Source: Lachnospiraceae bacterium (GTDB taxonomy: Bacteria; Bacillota; Clostridia; Lachnospirales; Lachnospiraceae). From it: a DNA stretch of 46,986 nt. The position numbers and the translations under genes are program-made. The stretch is from assembly GCA_029071325.1 (NCBI GenBank), contig JAIEAP010000037.1, forward strand, positions 1 through 46,986. The letters run 5' to 3'. This document shows positions 21,634-30,105 of the stretch, piece after piece. Position 1 is the stretch's first letter; each line of letters begins with the position of its first letter. The notes below the pieces were generated by a model. That model saw nothing but the letters and a program-made list of their open reading frames with translations. It did not search any database and was not told the DNA's origin.

Positions 21634-21774
21634 CTCCGGGGTCCGACAGGCAGTTGTTTGTTTTTATCTGCATAAGAAGGCTTAGGGAACTTTACTTACG
21701 CGTCTTTTCTTTTTCTGCCTTTTCGAACCGCCTCTTCCTTTCTGCCAAAAGGACGTAGTTCGTGATATGTTTCC

Positions 21775-22338
21775 TCAAATGAGTTTACATAAAAATTCAA
21801 CATCTGCATCTGTCAGATGAAGTATATCCCCCAGATACGGAAGAGTAAATATCGGAACACCGTACGTTTTCTGAAAATCTTTTTTATCTTCTTTTTTCCC
21901 AAACTGAGCCAGAAACGTAACACCGTCCCCCATTCGCTCCTCCCGGTATATGGCGGACATAAAGTAATCCAATTCCTTTCTTTTCCACGGGACAAGACTG
22001 ACTACGATAACTTTCCTGTCGCAGCGTAAGAATTCACTCCGAATCCTGTAAAATTCGCTGCCCAGATCCAGTACCTGATACTCGCAGCCGCATCCGGCAA
22101 TCTCCGCCATATCCTCACATCTTGCATTGGCAAAATAATGTTCTCTGACGGCATGATGCCTTCCACTGCACCGCTGACACTGCAGTTCTTCCAATTCGTG
22201 ATTTCCACTCAATTCCACCAAAGCGGTGCGATTTTTCAGCCGCCGGCTACAGTAGCGCGTCATGGCAATGCTCAGGGTGGTCACACCCACACCCTGCTGC
22301 ACGCCGAATATACCGATGCTTCTTGTCATACTTTCCAT
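21775..22338 (-). CDS. degenerate ParA/CpaE-like P-loop protein
   Basis: A 187-residue protein with the beginning of a ParA/MinD/CpaE fold. The deviant Walker A that should read KGGxGKTT reads QQGVGVTT (residues 14-21), so both lysines are missing (Gln14, Val19). Strands LVELSG, YQVLDLGSEF and KVIVVSLV match the later fold elements. A Cys-rich patch (CQRC, CGC) is unusual. It overlaps the upstream kinase gene by 13 bp, so the two are coupled. Function unknown; loss of ATPase activity is inferred. Confidence 0.65.
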   Translation of the reverse strand: MESMTRSIGIFGVQQGVGVTTLSIAMTRYCSRRLKNRTALVELSGNHELEELQCQRCSGRHHAVREHYFANARCEDMAEIAGCGCEYQVLDLGSEFYRIRSEFLRCDRKVIVVSLVPWKRKELDYFMSAIYREERMGDGVTFLAQFGKKEDKKDFQKTYGVPIFTLPYLGDILHLTDADVEFLCKLI

Positions 22339-23687
22339 GGACGGTTCCCCTCTCCCTTCTCCTTCAGCATCTGCGTGAACAATGCCTCTCTCTTTCGATC
22401 TGCCCCGAAAGGCGATTCCTCATACGGATAACAATATACGCTGCAATTCCAATGTGCCGCCAAAGCTTTGGCTTCTCTGCGGCTGCTCAGGTTGCACAGT
22501 ACCTTTAATCCCGGCATGCACTTTAAACATTCATAGGCTTTCCCGGCAGCTTCCCGCTGCCATACAGACAGATTGACTACCAGGATCGTGCACTCTGCCT
22601 CCTGCAGAACTGCCGCTGCGATATCGTCTCCGTAATCATGTACCATAAGCTTCCCTGCCTGCGAGCATTCCTTCCAGGATTCCTGGATATCCTCTTCCTG
22701 CGCAACACAGCAGCGGAATTCCCGATAACCGGCAATCTCTACATTCTGACATCTATCGGAATGTATATACTCTGTATCAAGGATCTCCTCCGGCAGCCGG
22801 CATGAACGGACGACAGACCGATAGACCTGACTTCCTCCATGCTCTACATACAATGCATGATTCCCGCTCCGGTTCAGACTGCTTGTGAGCGCAATGGCAA
22901 TATGGGTCGCTCCCGCTCCAGGGTGTGCCCCCACAACGGAAATGGATCTTAAGAGGCTGCTTTCCGGCTTCCTTCCACTCATCAGCGCACTTTGCAGCGC
23001 CTGCTGCAGGCTCTGTATGGATGGATACCTTTTTTCTGGATCTTCTCTGGTGGATTTCCGGATGATATTCCGGAATGCCCTGGAACAGGCTCCGCGGTGA
23101 GTCTTATCATAGAGCCGGAAAATAGCTCCCAACTGATACACATCACTCTGTATCTGCATACTGCCATCCCCGTACTGCTCCGGCGCGGCAAAACCTTTTG
23201 TTCCATATTTGTGGTATTTTTTTCCCTGACTGGAAATAAATGATGCAAAACCAAAATCGATTAATTTAATCTGATTCCCGCATACTATAATGTGAGACGG
23301 TTTTAAATCCTGGTAGAGAATCGGATATGGCTTAAGATGGTGCAAAAACGAAAGCACGCTGCATATCTGAATCCCGATTTGCATAACGTATTCCTGGGAA
23401 ATAGATTCGGTGTGAAGCAGGATGTCTTCTAAAGATTCTCCCTGAATATATTCCTCAACCAGATAAATAAATTCTTCATCTTCTTCCAGATCGTAGAGGA
23501 TGGGGATTCCGGGATGCTTCAGATGTTCCATGAGATCTGCTTCCACAAGAACTGAAGACGGCATAGAACGTGTCTTGGAAATACACTTGACTGCACGATA
23601 TGTCTTCAGTCTCAGATGTCTGGCAAGATATACGGTACTTGTGGCGCCGGTCCCTAAGACCGAAAGCACTTCGTAACTGCCAAACAA
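22326..23687 (-). CDS. Ser/Thr kinase fused to a degenerate ParA/CpaE-like domain
   Basis: A 453-residue fusion. Residues 5-235 are a Hanks-type kinase: glycine loop LGTGATSTVY, Lys34, catalytic loop YQDLKPSHII (Asp127, with His where Asn is usual), DFG 144-146 and APE 168-170. Residues 248-453 resemble a ParA/CpaE domain whose Walker A reads HPGAGATH (255-262), again without either lysine. There is no membrane anchor or PASTA repeat. It is coupled by overlap to a second degenerate P-loop gene. The start is TTG at 23687 with a poor ribosome site; the true start may lie up to 15 bases upstream. Confidence 0.75.
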   Translation of the reverse strand: MFGSYEVLSVLGTGATSTVYLARHLRLKTYRAVKCISKTRSMPSSVLVEADLMEHLKHPGIPILYDLEEDEEFIYLVEEYIQGESLEDILLHTESISQEYVMQIGIQICSVLSFLHHLKPYPILYQDLKPSHIIVCGNQIKLIDFGFASFISSQGKKYHKYGTKGFAAPEQYGDGSMQIQSDVYQLGAIFRLYDKTHRGACSRAFRNIIRKSTREDPEKRYPSIQSLQQALQSALMSGRKPESSLLRSISVVGAHPGAGATHIAIALTSSLNRSGNHALYVEHGGSQVYRSVVRSCRLPEEILDTEYIHSDRCQNVEIAGYREFRCCVAQEEDIQESWKECSQAGKLMVHDYGDDIAAAVLQEAECTILVVNLSVWQREAAGKAYECLKCMPGLKVLCNLSSRREAKALAAHWNCSVYCYPYEESPFGADRKREALFTQMLKEKGEGNRPWKV

Positions 23688-23840
23688 TACCTTATTATTT
23701 ATGTTGCTGTTCCGCTCCTTTCCTGTTAGAATAGACCGGAAAGCGCCTCTTGGACTATTTATAGCATAACTCTCTGACGTTTTGCAATAAAAAATGTATT
23801 TTTTTAGACTTTTTAGAAATATTTAATAATTTTTACCGGG

Positions 23841-23869
23841 TTTACAAGCATTTTGCATTCCGATATAAT
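23841..23869 (+). promoter_or_regulatory. promoter of mecA
   Basis: TTTACA (23841-23846), a 17-bp spacer and a perfect TATAAT (23864-23869), 48 bp before the mecA start codon. Confidence 0.75.
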
Positions 23870-23917
23870 AGATAGAGAAGACTTAAAACAATTTTCTATG
23901 GATAAGGAAGTGATTAT

Positions 23918-24694
23918 ATGAAAATTGAAAAAGTGAATGATAATCAGATCCGCTGTACCCTGACCAGGGAGGATCTGGATGACCGTCAGTTGAAATTAAG
24001 CGAACTGGCATACGGTTCCGAAAAGGCAAAAACGTTGTTTCGCGATATGATGCAGCAGGCGAATTATGAGTTTGGTTTTGAGGCGGATGATATCCCCCTT
24101 ATGATAGAAGCGATACCATTATCGCAGGATACTATATTATTGATCATCACCAAGGTGGATTACCCGGAAGAACTGGATACGAGATTTTCCAGATTTTCCG
24201 AACCGGACGAATCCGAGTATCCCGATCTTGATGAAAACAGACATCCATCAACCGTCAGTGCCGAGGATATCCTGAACTTTTTCCAGGAAATAAGAGGACA
24301 GCATAAAACCTCTGATACCTCACAGCAAGAGCAGCACACGGACAGCTCTGCCGATACAGAGGATACACAGGGCACTGCTCCTCTGGTGGAACCGGCAATC
24401 GATCTTGTACGCCTGTTTTCTTTCGGAAATCTGGAAGATATCAACAGGCTCTCCAAGGTGTTATCCGGTTTCTATAATGAGCATAACATCCTATATAAAG
24501 ACCCTGCTGCCAACCGGTTTTATCTGGTGTTGCACAAGGGGGCGCATTCTCCGGAAGTCTTCAACAAAGTATGCAATATCCTGTCCGAGTATGCAGTATC
24601 CGAAAAATACAGCAAAGCAACACAGGCCTATTTCCAGGAGCATTATGTTACTATGCTGGACGGCAACGCCATTCAAGTATTATCTACACTTTAA
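23918..24694 (+). CDS. mecA: MecA adaptor protein
   Basis: A 258-residue MecA-type adaptor that in Firmicutes delivers substrates to the ClpC unfoldase. The N-terminal substrate-binding domain (MKIEKVNDNQIRCTLTREDL to about 85) is clear. A variable acidic, Gln/Thr-rich linker (about 90-160) follows, then the ClpC-binding domain (about 165-258). It has its own promoter and terminator. No clpC or mcsB lies in the window. Confidence 0.85.
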   Translation: MKIEKVNDNQIRCTLTREDLDDRQLKLSELAYGSEKAKTLFRDMMQQANYEFGFEADDIPLMIEAIPLSQDTILLIITKVDYPEELDTRFSRFSEPDESEYPDLDENRHPSTVSAEDILNFFQEIRGQHKTSDTSQQEQHTDSSADTEDTQGTAPLVEPAIDLVRLFSFGNLEDINRLSKVLSGFYNEHNILYKDPAANRFYLVLHKGAHSPEVFNKVCNILSEYAVSEKYSKATQAYFQEHYVTMLDGNAIQVLSTL

Positions 24695-24702
24695 ATCCAA
24701 AG

Positions 24703-24752
24703 GGAGCATCGTAAAATAACTAACTTCTAGTTATAAAGCGATGCTCCTTTTT
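24703..24752 (+). terminator. terminator of mecA
   Basis: Arms GGAGCATCG (24703-24711) and 24739-24747, with an inner AACT/AGTT stem, are followed by TTTTTTG. Confidence 0.85.
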
Positions 24753-25038
24753 GCATATTATAATATTACTGTTTTTTCCTTCTTATGCAGCTGACTAACC
24801 TATAAAAATAGACAAAAAATCAGTGGCATTTATGGCTTTCCCGTGTCTTAGAAATGACGCTGATACAGTGTTTCTATTTAGTTGTAAAAGAATTCTTTCT
24901 GTTTGTATTATCTCCTACGCCTTACACATTTTCCATAACAACTCCCAGGCAAGAGTATTTTTTTTATCACTAAGCGTTTTTTCCTTCAAGTCATTTTAGG
25001 ACTTTTGGAATACCCTCAATGTATAACCATGAATGAAT
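24753..25038. other. AT-rich gap downstream of the immunity gene
   Basis: About 285 bases without a supported gene, RNA or clear hairpin. The low GC matches the toxin-immunity segment beside it and probably belongs to the same imported stretch. Confidence 0.4.
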
Positions 25039-25383
25039 TTATAACCAACCACGTGATTTTAAAAATTTATCTGGAATTCGTAATTCCAATTCTTCTTTTA
25101 ATTCTCTAAAAAAGATATTAAAATCCGCCTCATCCCACCATTGTTGCGAATTATTTAATTCTATCGCGCTCTCTCCGTATGTTATGCAACATCCAAATCT
25201 TCCCTTATCATAATTCAATCTTATAGGGAAATAATCATATGCTACAAATTCTACGCTGAACGCTCGATTATTTGCATCGTCATATACGTCTAAAACACAA
25301 AATCCTTTAATTTTATCCCCAAATTTTTCTCTTGCCATCTTATTAAACTGAATTGCCATTTTTTGTGTATCATTTAATTGCAT
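25039..25383 (-). CDS. putative immunity protein for the LXG toxin
   Basis: A 114-residue soluble protein, rich in aromatic and acidic residues, that I cannot place in a named family. It overlaps the 3' end of the LXG toxin gene by 14 bp, exactly where polymorphic toxin systems keep the cognate immunity gene. It shares the low GC of the toxin's C-terminal part. Function is inferred from position only. Confidence 0.65.
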   Translation of the reverse strand: MQLNDTQKMAIQFNKMAREKFGDKIKGFCVLDVYDDANNRAFSVEFVAYDYFPIRLNYDKGRFGCCITYGESAIELNNSQQWWDEADFNIFFRELKEELELRIPDKFLKSRGWL

Positions 25384-27235
25384 ACCAACAGCCTCCTTCT
25401 TCTATTAAATCTGTGTATCCATGTTTACTCTGTAAATAACTCCATTCATCTCCCAATGCTGTACCGCTCCACTTTCTTGGGTCTTGCGCAAATTTTATTA
25501 TTTTGCCGTTTAAAACCGCATCATCTAAAGCAGTTTTGTTGAATAGGTTAAACATATCTTCGTCTGTTAATCCATAGGTATTCTCTAAAACATCCCATTC
25601 TGTTCCAAGACTAAAGTATGTGTCACCTGTTGCCTCAGCTTTAGCAACATATGAACCCGATTCAATTGTTCCATCAAAATATTTTCCTAAAGTCATACTG
25701 TCCGAATCAGGATTATGTATTGACATTTCTTTTATTTTTTCATATTCATCTAACGGTATTTTCCCATCAACTTTTCCATCAATTACTTTCAATCCATTAA
25801 CAGTTTCACTACTACCTTCAGAATTTCCCAGCTCCAGTATACCCGGACCGGATGCATCTTCCGCCGTCAGCCCTTGGGGACTCTCATTCCTCAAAGATGC
25901 TAAATACCCTTCTATCTCCTCCCTGGACATACTCCCAGGCATGGCTGGATATGTAGATGGCTTCCTCTGATTCGGCAGTGCATTGGGCTCTGGAAAGGTC
26001 TGCTCATACACTCCGGCCTCCACATACCTTCCCGCTATCTCAGAGCCGCCCAGCATGCCCATCTCCGTCAGGGCCGCACGGGTCGGGGACACACCCAGTC
26101 TCACAGCCATACTCATGGAAGAGGCTATGGATGGCGTCGATAATGCCACCATGGTACTGATCTCCCCTAGAGTATAATATAGTTCCGGGTTGTTGGCAAA
26201 TATGGTATCCCGGATGGGGTTTACCGCGATCCCTGCGGCGTCTCCCCCCTCTGCCAGTTGAAAGGAGTTCACGCCCTCTATCAGATTGGAGCCCTGGTAG
26301 GTATAGGCTCCCGCATATGCGGCTGTCGTGACTCCTGTGGCCACGATCCCCGTAGTGGTCCCATACAGGCCGAAAACAAGAGGGAGTGCGAAGATCGCGG
26401 TAGTGACGGCGGATACCGTCAGCAAGACGCCCATCCCTATGGCTCCCGCGATCTGCAGCGCAGCCTCTGTCTCACGCTGGTATACCATATCGTCCCACTG
26501 TTTCTTCTGCTGATATTCAAATGCATTGCATTGTGTGACCAGCGCTTCCTTCTGCGTAAGGTAGTCCTGCATGCCTATGCTCATGGTGATGGCGCTCTGA
26601 TATTCCGGACAGTCAAAGATACTGCCGGACCGGTAGGTCTCGATCGTCCCTGCCTGTCCTCCCAGCTGCTCCTCCAGGATGGGCATGATGCAGTCCAGCA
26701 TGGTCTCCACCGGCTTCAGGTCATAAGCCTGATGGACGGCCTCGTACTCCCCGACGGTGGTCTTTTGGTCTTCCACAAAGGCAATGGCGTTGTCGTAAGC
26801 TGCCTCCACACCGGATGGTTCAAAGCCGTCGATATCCATATATCCGGACACTTCCCGCAAAATGCCCTGAATGTTGTCCGCGGTCTCCTGGAACACTCCT
26901 TTCTCATACATGAGCTTCTGCTGCTCCTCCTCCATGCAGTCCTGCTGGAAACGTGCCATGCGGTCGGAATCCAGCTTACTGTAATAGTCGGTATACAGCA
27001 CCAGGTTTGTCCGGTAGGTCTCTATGAGGTTCAGCATCCACTCGATCAGGGGCAGATGAATCTCCTGTATATAGGCCCTCACGCTGTCAGCCATGGCTCC
27101 TGTCATCTCGGTCATGTTACAAATGTTCAACAGGGTGTTTCGGATCTCTGCGAGCTGTTCTTCCCTTGTATAGAGATTCTGATAGAACATCTCCCGCTGG
27201 CAGTGCATATCTTCGTATCTTATGTCATATCCCAT
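25370..27235 (-). CDS. LXG-domain polymorphic toxin (type VII secretion substrate)
   Basis: A 621-residue LXG-family protein. The N-terminal helical domain (about 1-230) contains the family block SVRAYIQEIHLPLIEWML, followed by long helices. A hydrophobic, Gly/Ala-rich segment (about 255-320) may enter membranes. The C-terminal domain (about 500-621; GKYFDGTIESGSYVAKA, LFNKTALDDAV, FAQDPRKW) resembles effector tips of other polymorphic toxins, but its activity is unknown to me. GC drops sharply near 25830 (about residue 468), marking a swapped toxin tip. No secretion genes or small LXG partner genes lie nearby, so it is an orphan. Confidence 0.82.
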   Translation of the reverse strand: MGYDIRYEDMHCQREMFYQNLYTREEQLAEIRNTLLNICNMTEMTGAMADSVRAYIQEIHLPLIEWMLNLIETYRTNLVLYTDYYSKLDSDRMARFQQDCMEEEQQKLMYEKGVFQETADNIQGILREVSGYMDIDGFEPSGVEAAYDNAIAFVEDQKTTVGEYEAVHQAYDLKPVETMLDCIMPILEEQLGGQAGTIETYRSGSIFDCPEYQSAITMSIGMQDYLTQKEALVTQCNAFEYQQKKQWDDMVYQRETEAALQIAGAIGMGVLLTVSAVTTAIFALPLVFGLYGTTTGIVATGVTTAAYAGAYTYQGSNLIEGVNSFQLAEGGDAAGIAVNPIRDTIFANNPELYYTLGEISTMVALSTPSIASSMSMAVRLGVSPTRAALTEMGMLGGSEIAGRYVEAGVYEQTFPEPNALPNQRKPSTYPAMPGSMSREEIEGYLASLRNESPQGLTAEDASGPGILELGNSEGSSETVNGLKVIDGKVDGKIPLDEYEKIKEMSIHNPDSDSMTLGKYFDGTIESGSYVAKAEATGDTYFSLGTEWDVLENTYGLTDEDMFNLFNKTALDDAVLNGKIIKFAQDPRKWSGTALGDEWSYLQSKHGYTDLIEEGGCWYAIK

Positions 27236-27576
27236 AGTAGCTCCCCGGCCCCATCCGAAAGGACTCTTCCTTCCCGGCCTTTGCTTCTTTTCGTTTTCTT
27301 CTTCGTTTCTGGGAAATATACCGAATCGGTTATGATCGAATGATGATCGTAGAATAGAAAAATGTACGATAATTTTTCATATGCTCCCGTCTCATATACT
27401 CTCCCACAGCTTTTATGCTGATATAGTTATTATCCATTTCTGTTCCGTATATGTCAAGTATTATCTATTGCGTAACGGTCAAATCTGCATTTTATGTGCT
27501 TCTTTGTACCACCGCAAAGCATTTTTCAGTTTATCCAGATGAATACAAATTCCCCGAATCCTGCTTTTAGTCATAA
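27236..27576. other. upstream region of the LXG gene
   Basis: No gene is supported in these 341 bases. The segment nearest the toxin start is GC-richer and carries a GGGGAG ribosome site; the rest is AT-rich and presumably holds the toxin promoter, which I cannot fix to exact hexamers. A short palindromic stretch with repeated ATGATCG lies near 27327-27350. Confidence 0.35.
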
Positions 27577-27604
27577 AAAAGGAACTGTTGCAACAGTTCC
27601 TTTT
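27577..27604. terminator. bidirectional terminator after the DUF1858 gene
   Basis: A perfect palindrome: A run, GGAACTGTTGCAACAGTTCC, T run. It serves the minus-strand DUF1858 gene and would work from the other side too. Confidence 0.8.
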
Positions 27605-27632
27605 ATGAAAGGCAAATCCCTTCAGAATATTC

Positions 27633-27842
27633 TTATTTCTCATTCTGTGCCAGATAATCATTGATTCTGGTAACAAGCGCATCCGGTTCGATTCCGTGAA
27701 CCATTGCGGCCTCCTCAATTGTCTCCATCTGAGAAGACGGGCATCCCAGACAGTGCATTCCTATCTCTAACAGAATTGGTGCGATACTCTCATCAATTTG
27801 AAGCAATTCACCGATCATTGTAGTTTTTGTAACCTGTGCCAT
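27633..27842 (-). CDS. DUF1858 domain protein
   Basis: A 69-residue protein of the DUF1858 family. It carries the family pattern of a short helical start (TKTTMIGELLQIDESIAPILLEIG) and the motif MHCLGCPSSQMETIEEA with two Cys (CLGC). Such proteins accompany redox enzymes such as the hybrid cluster protein and may bind metal or form a disulfide; no exact role is known. It has its own terminator, and an AGGAGGT site precedes the ATG at 27842. Confidence 0.85.
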   Translation of the reverse strand: MAQVTKTTMIGELLQIDESIAPILLEIGMHCLGCPSSQMETIEEAAMVHGIEPDALVTRINDYLAQNEK

Positions 27843-28064
27843 ATTCTGGTACCTCCTTTTGTTCTAACGGTGATATTATAATCCCATTCCCCAAAATATG
27901 CAATTATTTTCTCCTGGGAACGGAATTTTTATGTATTAACTCAGTTATTGCTTTTTCTTGAGTACATACACGTTTTGGCTTGTATTTCCTTTTCTTTTGT
28001 ATTAAAATGATTCCAAAGCTATGGTTAGCTGATACATTGTTTATTTTTAAAGGAGGATCACATT

Positions 28065-28235
28065 ATGGCATATGTAATTTCTGATTCATGTGTAAGCTGC
28101 GGTACCTGTGAAGGTGAGTGCCCGGTAGGCGCTATCTCTGCTGGCGATGGCAAGTATGAGATTGCTGCTGATACCTGCATTGAGTGCGGTACCTGCGCAG
28201 GCGTTTGCCCCACTGGAGCAATCAGCCAGGAGTAG
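28065..28235 (+). CDS. 2[4Fe-4S] clostridial-type ferredoxin
   Basis: A 56-residue ferredoxin, too short for many gene finders. Two cluster motifs CVSCGTCEGECP (9-20) and CIECGTCAGVCP (38-49) each supply the CxxCxxCxxxCP ligands for two low-potential [4Fe-4S] clusters. The two halves are an internal duplication. It is an electron carrier for hydrogenase, pyruvate:ferredoxin oxidoreductase or Rnf in anaerobes. A strong AGGAGG site precedes ATG 28065, and a terminator follows the stop. Confidence 0.97.
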   Translation: MAYVISDSCVSCGTCEGECPVGAISAGDGKYEIAADTCIECGTCAGVCPTGAISQE

Positions 28236-28259
28236 TCAACATACTTCGTACTTATATAG

Positions 28260-28289
28260 AAAGAGCCGATAACCGGCTCTTTCTTTTTT
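28260..28289 (+). terminator. terminator of the ferredoxin gene
   Basis: Arms AAAGAGCCG (28260-28268) and CGGCTCTTT (28274-28282) with a 5-nt loop, then a T-rich run. Confidence 0.9.
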
Positions 28290-28312
28290 GTTCCGGCAAA
28301 CCGGACACCTTT

Positions 28313-29020
28313 CTATGTTGGCTTTAATTCCGCTTTCTTGCGAAAAAGCTTTTTTTCTTTTTTCACATGCACCTTCATGCTCTGGCGGATCAGCTCATCC
28401 AGCTTTTTGTAGCGCTCTTCCTCCGCTTCATCCTGTTCCCGCATCAGGTAATTCATTTCTTTCAACACATAATCCCTTACTTGCTGGCTGACTTCCTTGC
28501 CGAGTTCCTGGTTATTTTCCCGGATAGATTCTTTTACAATCTCCGTCATCATGCGCTGAAACTGCTCCAACCGCCGGGTATTGTCCTCTACGCTGGAAAC
28601 TGCCATCTCTCTTTTGCAGTTTTCCGGTGCAGCCACAGCATTCATTTCCGGATGGCTTACCTTATCCTGAAACGGCTCTGCCGATGCGGCGACCCGGCTT
28701 ACCATGTCCTGATAGGATTCTCCTCTATAGGACGGCTCTGCATGAGATGTTTTCACCACAGCTGCTTGAGACGGATAATTTTGTTCTGCGCTTTTGCCGC
28801 CATTATGTATCAGCATTTTGATGGCTTTCAGTTGATAGCCCTGCTCCTTCCATTCCTTTATCTGAAAAAACTGATCAATATTTTCCTTTGTATAGTAACG
28901 ATGCCCCATTTCATTACGAGGTATCGTAAGCTCCAGTTCCTCTTCCCAATAGCGCAATACATGGGATTCTACATTTACAAGATTTGCCGCATCGGAAATC
29001 ATATAGCGCTGCTTGTCCAT
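28313..29020 (-). CDS. MerR-type HTH protein with coiled-coil tail
   Basis: A 235-residue protein. The N-terminal MerR-like winged helix (about 5-72; MISDAANLVNVESHVLRYWE, GHRYYTKENIDQF) is followed by a variable linker and a highly charged helical C terminus (about 155-235). There is no Cys-based ligand site. The layout resembles RacA/DUF3967-like chromosome- or plasmid-associated HTH proteins more than metal sensors. Target unknown. Confidence 0.78.
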   Translation of the reverse strand: MDKQRYMISDAANLVNVESHVLRYWEEELELTIPRNEMGHRYYTKENIDQFFQIKEWKEQGYQLKAIKMLIHNGGKSAEQNYPSQAAVVKTSHAEPSYRGESYQDMVSRVAASAEPFQDKVSHPEMNAVAAPENCKREMAVSSVEDNTRRLEQFQRMMTEIVKESIRENNQELGKEVSQQVRDYVLKEMNYLMREQDEAEEERYKKLDELIRQSMKVHVKKEKKLFRKKAELKPT

Positions 29021-29364
29021 TTCTATTCCTCCTTTGCCACCGCCTTCATATTAAGTAACTGTTCAGAACCCCCAGGCCGCAGACGTGCCAGCGTTGCTGT
29101 CACACGCCTCTAAAGAGGCTTATGTCTGCGGCTGGCAGGGTTATCATATTAAAATTATAACGCCGGCAAAATGGAATCGGCAATTGTTTTCCGTCGTATT
29201 ATTCCGACAATATCCGCAGAAGCATTCCCTATTATTTAATATTCTTCCCAAAGATAAATCTAACCATAAATTATATTAAATCTTGATTTAAAATTAAAAA
29301 ATGCGCGCATTTTCTCTGCTATCTGAATTTCTCTGACTTAATTACCTTACGCCCCCTGCGCATA
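29021..29364. repeat. hairpin-bearing intergenic region
   Basis: No gene is supported. At 29076-29132 GCCGCAGAC and GTCTGCGGC pair as an outer 9-bp stem around an inner hairpin GCCTCT/AGAGGC (29106-29119). It lies just upstream of the MerR-type start and may be a small repeat or a transcript structure. The remaining 230 bases are AT-rich. Confidence 0.5.
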
Positions 29365-30105
29365 TCACGCCTGCAAGAGCGTATTCCACTCTCCGGACAT
29401 ACGCTTTCCAATGCTGTGATAATACAACAGCAGACCAAAAATGGCAACAAGCGCCACATATCTGCGCAGTTGTCCTCTGCCCTTCGCCCAGCTTACCAGT
29501 AAAGAAACCAGTTCTTTCTTCTTTGCCTCGGTCATGCCTTTTTTATTCCGTGCAAAATACAGCATTACCTCCGTAAGACCTGCGATCATAGCAAGAGTGG
29601 CGTACATCTCCACCGGAGTGGCGTCGCCGGTCTTTGGCTCACGATTCTGCCCAGACCCTTCACTGCTGCCTGCAGGCGGATTTGCTGTAGCTGTTTGATC
29701 CGGCGCAGTAACGCCAGGGTTCTCAGGCACATTGCCGGAATCCGGGGTATTTGATGTTCCCGATGCATCTGGGGTATTTGGCGTATCTGTTGCTCCCGGT
29801 GATGACGGGGTTTCCGGTTTATCCGTCGTTCCAGGTGTTGACGGGGTTTCCGGTTTATCTGATGTTCCCGGTTTGTCCGGGGTATCAGGTGTAACCGGTT
29901 TGTTTGGGTCTTCCGGCTCTGTGACTGTCGGGTTTTCCTCAAAGGTCACCGCAATCTTATGACCTTCCGTTACATCCAAAAACGTATAAGTATATGAAGT
30001 TTTCTCTGCAAGATCTGCATCCGCTATTGCCGTACCGTCAATTATGATCTCCTTGATATGATGATCTCTGTCTGGGGTGATGACAAAGGACTTGATCTGC
30101 TCCAT
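29365..30105 (-). pseudogene. C-terminal part of the LRR surface protein, out of frame
   Basis: The continuation, in another frame, of the BspA-like protein encoded just upstream. It carries the end of a beta-rich module (EQIKSFVITPDRDHHIKEI), a Pro/Thr/Asp/Lys repeat stalk (about 70-140) typical of wall-spanning regions, then a PKTGD sorting-like motif and a membrane helix. Unusually, about 25 charged residues and a second hydrophobic helix follow. A TGA lies just before its ATG, so it is probably not translated alone. Frame loss may be real or a read error. Confidence 0.7.

Noticed and set aside
21775-23687. Kinase/P-loop pair as an anti-phage defence system
   Set aside because: No nuclease, toxin or other defence partner and no mobile context; not supported beyond the odd fusion.
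26258-27343. A 361-codon plus-strand ORF opposite the LXG gene
   Set aside because: Its length follows from the GC-rich codon usage of the LXG gene; no domain or start signal.
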